A stretch of 64,000 bases of DNA from NCBI GenBank assembly GCA_964485515.1, contig CAZALT010000001.1, positions 1 to 64,000 of the forward strand, written 5' to 3'. How positions within the stretch are numbered: the stretch's first letter is position 1; each line of letters opens with the position of its first letter. This stretch comes from CAZALT01 sp964485515. Lineage in GTDB: Bacteria; Actinomycetota; Acidimicrobiia; Acidimicrobiales; Acidimicrobilacustridaceae. The notes below the pieces were generated by a model. It made no database searches and had not been told where the DNA came from. It saw nothing but the letters and a program-made list of their open reading frames with translations. This document shows, in pieces, positions 38,456 to 46,015 of this stretch. A program made the position numbers and the translations under genes.

Positions 38456-39181
38456 TCAAGGTGCGACGGCCTCGCCGTTGAGGGTCTTGTATGCGTAGGT
38501 GAGGGTGATGAACGTGACACCCGAGGCCAGGCCGCACGTGACGAACTGGAGGATGATCACGACGAGCATCAGCAGGAACACCGAGCCGAAGTTGTCCTTC
38601 ACCAGGTTGTACGACGCCGTGATCGACTCCGTGGGAGCAACATCGCGATCGATGATGTAGAAGCCGAAGAAGTAGGTGAAGAACGCCACGATGAGACCGG
38701 GGATGCAGCAGAAGATGAGGCCGATCCACACCAGGATCGCCACGATGATCGAGGCGATGGCGTAGGGACCGAGCTTCTCGGTGGAGAAGAGCATGCTCGG
38801 CTCGGGCGACTCGCCCCGGACGATGGCCAGGCCGGCACGGATGAGGCCGGCTTGGAGGAGGAAGGAGATGAAGAGGCCGATCGCGGTGAAGAACCCACCG
38901 ACGATGAGCCCCAGCACGACGCTGTCGATCGACGCCGTGATCACGTTGCGGAGGAAGTAGAAGACCACCTGCACCGCGACGATGATCAGCACGATCACGA
39001 TGATCTGGCCGATGTACTGGACGAACTTGGTCCAGCCGTAGCTGAGGGCGGCGCCGACATCGAGGGTGGCGGGGGTTCCGCCGCCTGCCGGGGTGGGGCT
39101 GCCGCCCGGAGCTGATTCAGGTGGGTACCACTTGCCGTCGGAGGCTTGCCACCAACCGGGACCCTGAGGACTGTCGCTCAC
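38456..39181 (-). CDS. GWWQASDGKW-tagged multi-helix membrane protein
   Basis: A 241-residue protein with the same N-terminal tag (GPGWWQASDGKWYPPE) as its neighbour, a Gly/Pro linker, then about five membrane helices with DUF975-like spacing (VGAALSYGWTKF, ASYNLVKDNFGSVFLL). It probably sits in the cytoplasmic membrane with the tag inside; its role is unknown. GTG 39181 has GGGAGGAGA upstream, and a TAATGT box near 39235 may be the -10. Confidence 0.82.
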   Translation of the reverse strand: MSDSPQGPGWWQASDGKWYPPESAPGGSPTPAGGGTPATLDVGAALSYGWTKFVQYIGQIIVIVLIIVAVQVVFYFLRNVITASIDSVVLGLIVGGFFTAIGLFISFLLQAGLIRAGLAIVRGESPEPSMLFSTEKLGPYAIASIIVAILVWIGLIFCCIPGLIVAFFTYFFGFYIIDRDVAPTESITASYNLVKDNFGSVFLLMLVVIILQFVTCGLASGVTFITLTYAYKTLNGEAVAP

Positions 39182-39308
39182 GTGTTCTCCTCCCAGGAGA
39201 GCTAGCTGTCCGGAATGCCGAACGGCCGAACATTACTCATGCCGACGGGGCAAGGGAACGATTTCGTGGCATCCCGTGGCATCGAACCGGCTGCCGGGTG
39301 TCGCAGCG

Positions 39309-40013
39309 CTAGCGACCGACCTGGACGACGAGGCCGCGTCCGAGGAGCCGATGGAGCACGCCGCACACCGCGAACGCGCTCATGCCGAGCTCGCGGATGA
39401 TGTCGGCGACGGTGGCGTGGCCGTCGACGCGGGCCAAGACGTGCCACTCGTCGGCGGTGATCGTGACGTCGAGGCCGGCAATAGCGGGGGCGAGACCCAT
39501 GACGGCGGCAGTCGACGGGATCGCTTCGGCGATGACCTTCCACGCCTCGACGCGCTGGCCGGCTTCGACCAGGACGGGCTCGTGGGGGAACTGGTGGTGA
39601 CGCCCGACAGGATGCTCGTCGCCCTCGGTGAACGCGAAGGAATCGCCGCTCGGCAGCAGCAGCTCGAAGATCGCACCGGTGGTCTGCTCGAGCAGGACCC
39701 GCTCGACGAGCTCGGCGTCGGCGCCGTCGTCGAGGAAGGTCGTCACCAGCGGCGTGCCCTGCTCGGCGGAGCGCATGGCCCGGTCCCACCCGTCGGCGTT
39801 CGTCACGCCGGAACCGATGAACACCTGCTTCAAGGTCGGCCCCGTGTCGGACACCGCGATGGTGAGCGCACCTTCGTGCACCGCGAGCATCCCGGGACTC
39901 GCCCCTTCGAAGCGCACCACGCCCGACTTGCGTCCGATCGACAGCAGATGCAGGAGGTCGTCGAGGGGGAAGTCGTCGAGGGTGCCGGTGAGATCCGCGC
40001 CATGGTCCGTCAT
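39309..40013 (-). CDS. DUF4388-domain protein
   Basis: A 234-residue cytosolic protein. The first half (LTGTLDDFPLDDLLHLLSIGRKSGVVRF, in parts) is a DUF4388 (PATAN-like) domain, known from proteins that work with Ras-like GTPases and roadblock proteins. The C-terminal 80 residues (EWHVLARVDGHATVADIIRELGMS) look like a winged-helix-like module. It is divergent from the conservon, which encodes a GTPase and a roadblock protein, so it may be part of that system (inference). TACCTT lies 7 nt before ATG 40013. Confidence 0.82.
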   Translation of the reverse strand: MTDHGADLTGTLDDFPLDDLLHLLSIGRKSGVVRFEGASPGMLAVHEGALTIAVSDTGPTLKQVFIGSGVTNADGWDRAMRSAEQGTPLVTTFLDDGADAELVERVLLEQTTGAIFELLLPSGDSFAFTEGDEHPVGRHHQFPHEPVLVEAGQRVEAWKVIAEAIPSTAAVMGLAPAIAGLDVTITADEWHVLARVDGHATVADIIRELGMSAFAVCGVLHRLLGRGLVVQVGR

Positions 40014-40026
40014 GTCTGCGAAGGTA
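40014..40026 (-). promoter_or_regulatory. -10 box TACCTT, near-leaderless
   Basis: On the minus strand TACCTT (40026-40021) is followed by 7 nt and ATG 40013. Confidence 0.5.
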
Positions 40027-40399
40027 CAGCCTGTCGTCGACCGCCGTCCGGGTCCCCCGGGAGACGGATGCGGGCGAGCGGGTCGCTCGAGGGGAGCGCC
40101 CGAAGGGGAGGTGCCGTGGGGAGCGTGCTGATGCTGGTGCAGGCAGGGTCGATCTCGCGTGCCGACGCGGCTGTAGGTCCTACGATCCACCGTCCTAGGC
40201 CGTTCGGCCCTACTCGGCAGCGCAGACACCTTCGTGGTCGTTTCTTGCTCAACAACGGGCCGAGAACGCCGATGTGACCAGTGTGGCCTTCGGCCCGGTG
40301 TGTGGTGTGGGGACGGAACGCGAGGCGTGCTCGCCGAACGAACTGGCGCACAGGAGTGAGTGAGATGGACACGGATCGACGAAACGGCAGAGGCAACTG
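40027..40399. other. 373-bp divergent regulatory region of the conservon
   Basis: No gene is supported here. It holds the inverted repeat CGAGCG-GGT-CGCTCG (40075-40089) and the palindrome GTAGG-T-CCTAC (40173-40183), either of which could bind a regulator, and AGAGG before ATG 40400. Confidence 0.5.
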
Positions 40400-43030
40400 A
40401 TGCTGCGAAACATGAAGGTCAGCACCAAGCTCGTCACGGTGCTCGCGGCACCGGTGCTGGTGCTGATCATCCTCGCCGCCGTGGGCGTGCAGGAACGAAG
40501 CAACGAGTCGAGCGACGCCATGCGCGTCAAGGAGCTCACCGAGTTCGTGACCGTCAACTCGACGCTCATCAACGCGCTCGAGTGGGAGATGGTGCTCTCG
40601 GGGGCCTTCCTCGGCTCCGACAGCAGCGATGAGTACAGCGCTCAACTCGACGAGCAGAAGGGCCGCACCGACGAGGCCTACGCCGCGTTCACCGCTGCGG
40701 TCGACTCCGTCGATCCTGGCAAGGACAGCGATGCCATCGCCGACGCGCTCGACAACGCCGAGCTGCGCCTGGCCAACCTCAAGACCTACCGCACCTCGGT
40801 GGAGCTCGGCCAGAGCATCCCGACCGACGTCATCAGCAACTACTCGAGCACCGCGGGCGACCTCATCGCCGTCAACAGCCAGATGGTGCAGGTGGCATCA
40901 GATCCGCAGCTGCTGCTCGGATTGAACACCGTCGCCAACTTCGAGCGCATCCTCCAGGCGCGCAGCACCACCTACGCGTTGGGTGTCTCGGTCGCGGCAG
41001 CGGGCGAGTTCAGCGATGCCGCAGGCGTGCGATGCGAGGTGGCTCCCAACGGCCAGCTGGTCACCGAGCCCTGCGTGTCGTTCAACGCGATGACCGCGTC
41101 GCTCGACCAGGAGACCCAGGCAACCACCTCGTTCGACGAGAACGCGTCGAAGGCCGACAAGGACGTCAAGACGAACGCCATGGCCGCGCTGCCGGTCGAC
41201 TCGCTCAGCGAGGACATCATCCAGGAGGGCTCGGAGGGCAACGACGTCGAGGTCTCCGCCGAGGAGTACCTGGCCGAGGCCCAGGCCGCCACCACCGGTC
41301 TCAACGAGGTCGAGGCTCTCTACATCAGCCAGGTCATCAAGACCGCCAACGACCTCGTGGCCAGCGCCGATGCTGCCGCCCGCGTCTACTTCGTCGTGGC
41401 GCTGGCCGCCATCGCCATCGCGCTGATCATCGCCTACGCCGTCGCCCGGGCCACCACCGGCCCGCTGCGCAAGCTCACCAACGCCGCCTACTCGCTGTCC
41501 ACCGACAAGCTGCCGGGCCTGGTCGAGCGGCTGCGAAACCCGGCGGCGGGCGACGAACCGCTGTCGGCGACGCTCACCCCGATCGACATCAACTCCAAGG
41601 ACGAGATCGGCCAGCTGGCCGACGCCTTCAACTCCATCCAGCAGGTGACCGTCGAAGTGGCCGAGGAGCAGGCCCTCCTGCTCCGCAAGGGCATCGGCGA
41701 CATCTTCATCAACCTGGCCCGTCGCAACCAGACGTTGCTCGACCGCCAGATCGAGTTCATCGATCAGCTCGAGGCCCACGAGGAAGACCCCGACCAGCTC
41801 GACAACCTCTTCAAGCTCGACCACCTCGCCACCCGCATGCGGCGAAACGCCGAGTCGCTGCTCGTGCTCGCCGGCGCCGAGCCGCCCCGCCGTCGTGGCC
41901 GGCCCGTGTCACTGGCCGACGTGGTGCGCGTGGCCATCGGCGAGGTCGAGGACTTCGCCCGCATCCAACTGCTGGCCCTCGACGAGGCCACCGTCGGCGG
42001 CAACGTGGCGGTCGACCTCGCCCACCTGCTCTCCGAGCTCATGGAGAACGCCACGCACTTCTCGCCGCCGGACACGTCGGTCGAGATCGTGGGCCATCGC
42101 GCCGGTGCCGAGGGCTACATCCTGTCGGTCTCCGACCAGGGCATCGGCATGACCGCAGATCAGCTCGCCGAGGCCAACACGCAGCTGGCCCGTCCGCCGC
42201 TCGTCGGCCTCGCCCTGTCCCGTTCGCTCGGCTTCATCGTGATCGGCCGTCTCTCGCAGCGCTTCAGCGTGTCGGTCAAGCTCACGGCGTCGCCGTCGGG
42301 CGGCGTGACCGCCCTCGTCACGCTGCCAGCGGACCTCATCAGCTACCCCGACGACGAGCTGGGCGACGGCGCCGACGCCATCGAGGCCGCGGTGGTCTCC
42401 GACACGGTGATCGACGACGAACTGGCCATCGATGTCACCGACTCAGCCGACGGCGCGGTCGACACCGTCGAGGCCGAGGCGGTCGTCGATGAGGTCGTCG
42501 CCGAGACCACCGACGAGCGCGAGCCGTACGGTGCCGACGATGCCCTCGACTTCGATGGCGACGGAGCCCTCGGCGACGACCTCCTCGACGAGCTCGTCAG
42601 CGAAGCAACCCCAGGCGACGACGAGTTCGATCGAGGCCTCCAGTCGCTGGTGAGCGACGAGCTCGCACCCGGCCCGGTCGAGCCGTCGAGCGATGATCGC
42701 GCCGGGATCACCCCCAAGGACGACAAGCTCCTCGCTCCCACCGACAGGGTCGATACCAGCCCCGAACCGGTCGCGGAGCCCGTCGCGCCCGCCGGTCCCG
42801 AACTGGCCACCGGCGAGGCCAAGCCGCTCACCGCGGCGGGTCTCGTGCGCCGGACCCCGCGCAAGCGCGAAGCTTCCGACACCCCGACGGAATCGGCCAT
42901 GACTGCCGCCCGCCCCACCAATTCGTCGGCCCGTTCACCCGAAGAAGTTCGAAAGATGTTGTCCCGGTACCGTTCAGGCCTCAACAAAGGCCGCAATGAT
43001 GCCGATTCGGATAGCACCACCGATTCGTAA
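40400..43030 (+). CDS. Conservon sensor kinase (CvnA-like)
   Basis: An 876-residue membrane kinase: helix 1 (about 10-30), a helical extracytoplasmic nitrate/nitrite-sensor-like domain (31-327), helix 2 (330-350), HAMP (352-425), a kinase core with LDHLATRMRRNAESL (about 472), N-box ELMENATHFSPP (about 547) and G1 VSDQGIGM (about 577). The ATPase domain ends near 647. The last 225 residues are acidic and low complexity. It matches CvnA of Streptomyces conservons in both sequence type and gene order. AGAGG precedes the ATG; an ATG four codons later (40412) is also possible. Confidence 0.92.
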   Translation: MLRNMKVSTKLVTVLAAPVLVLIILAAVGVQERSNESSDAMRVKELTEFVTVNSTLINALEWEMVLSGAFLGSDSSDEYSAQLDEQKGRTDEAYAAFTAAVDSVDPGKDSDAIADALDNAELRLANLKTYRTSVELGQSIPTDVISNYSSTAGDLIAVNSQMVQVASDPQLLLGLNTVANFERILQARSTTYALGVSVAAAGEFSDAAGVRCEVAPNGQLVTEPCVSFNAMTASLDQETQATTSFDENASKADKDVKTNAMAALPVDSLSEDIIQEGSEGNDVEVSAEEYLAEAQAATTGLNEVEALYISQVIKTANDLVASADAAARVYFVVALAAIAIALIIAYAVARATTGPLRKLTNAAYSLSTDKLPGLVERLRNPAAGDEPLSATLTPIDINSKDEIGQLADAFNSIQQVTVEVAEEQALLLRKGIGDIFINLARRNQTLLDRQIEFIDQLEAHEEDPDQLDNLFKLDHLATRMRRNAESLLVLAGAEPPRRRGRPVSLADVVRVAIGEVEDFARIQLLALDEATVGGNVAVDLAHLLSELMENATHFSPPDTSVEIVGHRAGAEGYILSVSDQGIGMTADQLAEANTQLARPPLVGLALSRSLGFIVIGRLSQRFSVSVKLTASPSGGVTALVTLPADLISYPDDELGDGADAIEAAVVSDTVIDDELAIDVTDSADGAVDTVEAEAVVDEVVAETTDEREPYGADDALDFDGDGALGDDLLDELVSEATPGDDEFDRGLQSLVSDELAPGPVEPSSDDRAGITPKDDKLLAPTDRVDTSPEPVAEPVAPAGPELATGEAKPLTAAGLVRRTPRKREASDTPTESAMTAARPTNSSARSPEEVRKMLSRYRSGLNKGRNDADSDSTTDS

Positions 43031-43068
43031 GATCGTCCTGGTCGCCCACGCGGAGGAATGACACAACA

Positions 43069-43488
43069 ATGGAACTGAGCTCGGAAGCCAGAAACCTCAA
43101 CTGGCTCGTGCAGAACTTCGCTGAGCGCGTGCCCGGCGTCAACGAGGCGGTGGTGGTCTCGTCCGACGGTCTGCCCATCGCCACCTCGTCGGGTCTCGAC
43201 CGCGATGGTGCCGACCGGTTCGCCGCGGTGTCATCGGGCCTCATCGGCCTCGCCTACGGCGCGGCAGGTCGCTTCGGCGGCGGCGCGGTCAACGAGGTCA
43301 TCATCGAGATGGAGAACGCCTTCCTCTTCGTCACCGGCATCAGCGACGGGTCGTGCCTCGCCTGTGTCGCCTCGGCCGAGTGCGATGTCGGCCTCGTCGG
43401 CTACGAGATGGCCGTGCTCGTCGAGAAGGCGGGAGCTGTGCTCACGCCCGAGATCCGCGCCGAGCTCCAGAGCGCGCTTCCACGATGA
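43069..43488 (+). CDS. Roadblock/LC7 protein (CvnB-like)
   Basis: A 139-residue roadblock/LC7 domain (LNWLVQNFAERVPGVNEAVVVSSDGLPIA), the second conservon gene. Roadblock dimers act as partners of small Ras-like GTPases; in conservons they are thought to link the kinase to CvnD at the membrane. ATG 43069 lies 38 bp after the kinase gene; GGAGGA lies upstream. Its stop overlaps the DUF742 start (ATGA). Confidence 0.93.
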   Translation: MELSSEARNLNWLVQNFAERVPGVNEAVVVSSDGLPIATSSGLDRDGADRFAAVSSGLIGLAYGAAGRFGGGAVNEVIIEMENAFLFVTGISDGSCLACVASAECDVGLVGYEMAVLVEKAGAVLTPEIRAELQSALPR

Positions 43489-43856
43489 GCCCCACCGGCG
43501 ACGACGACGACATCCCCGGCTTCCGCGTACGTTCGTACGTGCTGACCGGTGGACGGACGCGTTCGAACGCCGATCTTCCCCTCGAGACCCTCGTCAAGGT
43601 CACCGCTCAGGGTGTGTCCGCTGCACCCAGACTGGCCCTTGAGCGCAAGCAGATCGTCGAGCTGTGCTCCGCACCGCTCTCGGTCGCCGAGGTCTCGGCC
43701 CACCTCCACCTCCCGCTCGGGGTCGCCCGAGTGCTGGTGGGCGACATGAGCGAAGAAGGCTTCCTCATGAGCTTCAAGCCACAACACGCCGCCACCGGCG
43801 AACGTCCAGACCTCAAACTTCTCGAAAGGGTGCTCGATGGCCTTCAAGCGCTCTGA
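43485..43856 (+). CDS. DUF742 protein (CvnC-like)
   Basis: A 123-residue DUF742 protein: FRVRSYVLTGGRTRS at the N-terminus, then a winged-helix-like region (ERKQIVELCSAPLSVAEVSAHLHLPLGVARVLVGDM). This is the third conservon component; its role is thought to be scaffolding between kinase and GTPase. It overlaps the roadblock gene by 4 bp and the GTPase gene by 20 bp, so all are translationally coupled. Confidence 0.93.
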   Translation: MSPTGDDDDIPGFRVRSYVLTGGRTRSNADLPLETLVKVTAQGVSAAPRLALERKQIVELCSAPLSVAEVSAHLHLPLGVARVLVGDMSEEGFLMSFKPQHAATGERPDLKLLERVLDGLQAL

Positions 43857-44445
43857 GGCAGATGCCTCGGGTGAACAGGAATCGGAGAGTGCTCCGCTTC
43901 CCGTCAAGATCATCGTCGCCGGCGGTTTCGCCGTCGGTAAAACGACCTTCGTCGGATCGATCTCGGAGATCGCCCCGCTCACGACGGAGGCGGCCATGAC
44001 CAAGGTCGCCGAAGGCATCGACGAGACGGGGGGCGTGAACACCGGCAAGACCTCGACCACCGTCGCCATGGACTTCGGTCGCATCACCTTGGGTGAGGAC
44101 CTCATCCTCTACCTGTTCGGCACCCCCGGGCAGGACCGGTTCAAGTTCATGTGGGACGACCTGGTGCGAGGCGCCATCGGCGCCGTCGTGCTGGTCGACA
44201 CCAATCGCCTGGCCGACTGCTTCCCAGCCGTCGACTACATGGAGACCAACGGCGTGCCGTTCATCGTGGGGGTCAACCTCTTCCACGGCAAGCAGTTCCA
44301 TGCGCTCGAGGACGTCCGTGAAGCCCTCGCGGTGCCCGCCGACGTGCCGATGATCACCACCGACGCCCGTGATCGCGCCCAGACGAAATCGGCCCTGCTC
44401 GAACTCGTGCAGCACGCGCTCATCCGGGCGTCCACCGGCGCCTGA
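43837..44445 (+). CDS. MglA-like small GTPase (CvnD-like)
   Basis: A 202-residue GTPase. The P-loop is AGGFAVGKTTFVG (about 28-40), switch/G3 is FGTPGQDRFKFMWDDL, and VVLVDTNRLADCF follows. It matches CvnD of conservons and is the likely output switch, regulated by the CvnA/B/C proteins. It is the last gene, followed by a strong hairpin. Confidence 0.94.
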   Translation: MAFKRSEADASGEQESESAPLPVKIIVAGGFAVGKTTFVGSISEIAPLTTEAAMTKVAEGIDETGGVNTGKTSTTVAMDFGRITLGEDLILYLFGTPGQDRFKFMWDDLVRGAIGAVVLVDTNRLADCFPAVDYMETNGVPFIVGVNLFHGKQFHALEDVREALAVPADVPMITTDARDRAQTKSALLELVQHALIRASTGA

Positions 44446-44482
44446 CCCTCCGGGGTCCGCCCCCGACGACCGCTGTTCTGAA

Positions 44483-44516
44483 CGCCTGGTGCCGACCGCG
44501 TGGTCGGCACCAGGCG
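44483..44516 (+). terminator. 15-bp stem hairpin ending the conservon
   Basis: Arms 44483-44497 and 44502-44516 (CGCCTGGTGCCGACC type) pair perfectly around GCGT. There is no U tract. Confidence 0.75.
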
Positions 44517-44580
44517 CGAGCGGGCCGGGGTCGACGGTGTGCGGTCCGTCGCGCCGGGCCCTCGACGCTCCGGTCCTTGG

Positions 44581-44592
44581 TACCGTGCGGGC
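44581..44592 (+). promoter_or_regulatory. Leaderless promoter -10 box TACCGT
   Basis: TACCGT at 44581-44586 is followed by 6 nt and GTG 44593, identical in box and spacing to the site at 11941. Confidence 0.6.
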
Positions 44593-45531
44593 GTGGCCAT
44601 CCCCCCGACCGCGCCGGACGAGCCTTCGACCTCGTCCGCCCATCAGCACGACCACGAGCTCGATCTGGTGGTCTCCGTCGTCGTCGTGCACTGGAACCAG
44701 CCCGACCGATGTGCGACGACGCTCGAGCGCCTCGCCCACCAGGGCGTTCCGGTCCTGGCCATCGTCGTCGACAACGGCTCGTCCCCGACAGCGCTTGCTC
44801 GGCTGCGCGAGGTCGTGGCGGCTTCCCCGGTGGCCACTGAACTGGTCGAGCTCGGCGCCAACACCGGATTCGGGCCCGCGGCGAACACCGGGCTGCGACG
44901 ATGGCTGGCGCGACCGCAGGGCACCTGGGGGGTCGTCGTCCCGCACGACGCGCTGCCCGACGACGACACGCTGAAGCTCCTCATCGCCGCGGCCGAGGAC
45001 CAGCCTCGCGCCGGTCTGGCCTGCGCCGACGTGGGCGACGGCCACATCCCCGTGCACGACCCCTACTTCGGAGGCATGACGATCCCCGGTGGGGGACGAG
45101 GTGGATGGGAGGACGTGGACTACCCCCACGGCACCCTCATGGCCGTGCGCCGCGTCTGTGCCGAGGACATCGGGCTGTTCGACGAGCGCTACTTCGCGTA
45201 TTGCGAGGAGGCCGATCTCGGCGCCCGGGCCCGCCGTGCCGGGTGGCAGGTCGGACTCGTCCGTGGCGTGCGGGTCACCAACCCGTCCATGCGGTCGGGG
45301 AGCCCGGTCGTCGACTACCTAATGCACCGCAACACGTTGCTGCTCGTGCGGGAGCACGCCGGGCGGTACCACGCGACGATCCGGTTCCTCATCGCCGTGT
45401 TCCAGTTGGCGCGCGGGCTGGTCGATCCGTCGGCTCGCCCGCTGCTCTACGACGCACGGGGTCGGATACGTGGCTTGGTCGACTACGCACGCGGCCGCTT
45501 CGGTCCACCCCCAAGCGATCTCCTGCCCTGA
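44593..45531 (+). CDS. Family 2 glycosyltransferase
   Basis: A 312-residue GT-A enzyme with the N-terminal nucleotide-sugar fold: VVSVVVVHWNQPDRC, the DxD-like VVDNGSS, and ELGANTGFGPAANTGLRRWL. The downstream region (GTLMAVRRVCAEDIGLFDERYFAYCEEADLGARARRAGW) is typical of rhamnosyltransferase-like GT2 proteins. It is cytosolic and probably makes a surface glycan. GTG 44593 has a leaderless promoter; a longer reading from 44500 would run through the conservon hairpin, so it is rejected. Confidence 0.9.
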   Translation: MAIPPTAPDEPSTSSAHQHDHELDLVVSVVVVHWNQPDRCATTLERLAHQGVPVLAIVVDNGSSPTALARLREVVAASPVATELVELGANTGFGPAANTGLRRWLARPQGTWGVVVPHDALPDDDTLKLLIAAAEDQPRAGLACADVGDGHIPVHDPYFGGMTIPGGGRGGWEDVDYPHGTLMAVRRVCAEDIGLFDERYFAYCEEADLGARARRAGWQVGLVRGVRVTNPSMRSGSPVVDYLMHRNTLLLVREHAGRYHATIRFLIAVFQLARGLVDPSARPLLYDARGRIRGLVDYARGRFGPPPSDLLP

Positions 45532-45579
45532 TGGGCCTGTCTCTTCGTCTCGTGTCGCCTCAGGTCGAGCGTAGGAACG

Positions 45580-45595
45580 ACGGACCATGGTCCGT
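45580..45595. terminator. Palindrome between convergent genes
   Basis: ACGGACCATGGTCCGT is a perfect 16-bp palindrome between the GT2 and DUF2516 genes. Imperfect pairing extends further on both sides (GGTCGAGCG with CGAGCGACC), so it may form a bidirectional terminator. Confidence 0.5.
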
Positions 45596-45634
45596 TCGAG
45601 CGACCCTTCCGGTGCGTGTGGGCGTGCCCGGCGG

Positions 45635-45907
45635 TCAACCGAGCTCGGGTACCTGACCGTCCTCGGCTGCGGCGATCGCGGGGCGCACCTTCAGCAGGTA
45701 CCAGCCCGAGATGGCGATGCCGACGACGACCATGAGCATCCCGAACAGGATGGCGGCCATCCACACCGCCTGGCGTCGCCCGGACAGCGCCCACGCCCAG
45801 CCGGGTCGCCGGGCGCAGTCGAGCAGGGCCCACACGGAGAGCGCGAGCGGGAGGCAGGCGAACGCGGTGACGGCCACCGCACCCATCAGCTCACCGAATC
45901 CATCCAC
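45635..45907 (-). CDS. DUF2516-family small membrane protein
   Basis: A 90-residue protein with two membrane helices (AVTAFACLPLALSVWALLDCARRP and AVWMAAILFGMLMVVVGIAISGWYLL) in the DUF2516 pattern, common in actinobacteria and of unknown function. GTG 45907 is chosen because TACCGT lies exactly 6 nt upstream on the minus strand (leaderless). It lies downstream of lon on the same strand, 108 bp away. Confidence 0.85.
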   Translation of the reverse strand: MDGFGELMGAVAVTAFACLPLALSVWALLDCARRPGWAWALSGRRQAVWMAAILFGMLMVVVGIAISGWYLLKVRPAIAAAEDGQVPELG

Positions 45908-45919
45908 AGGTTCACGGTA
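45908..45919 (-). promoter_or_regulatory. Leaderless promoter -10 box TACCGT
   Basis: On the minus strand TACCGT (45919-45914) is followed by 6 nt and GTG 45907. Confidence 0.6.
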
Positions 45920-46015
45920 CCGGCCCACCTCAGAGGCCGGCGGCACATGCTCCGCTCCCGCAGCTTCTGTCCTACGGCGCGGCGTCGGGGCGATGAGCCC
46001 CGGCGTCGGACCCGA

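Noticed and set aside
40085..40135. A possible single degenerate copy of the 27-bp RPSGxERE repeat
   Set aside because: Similarity is limited to short GGGGAGCG blocks with large gaps and it is not in a coding frame; too weak to claim.
44500..44592. Upstream extension of the GT2 gene
   Set aside because: It would translate through the conservon terminator hairpin and add a non-conserved N-terminus; the leaderless GTG 44593 fits better.
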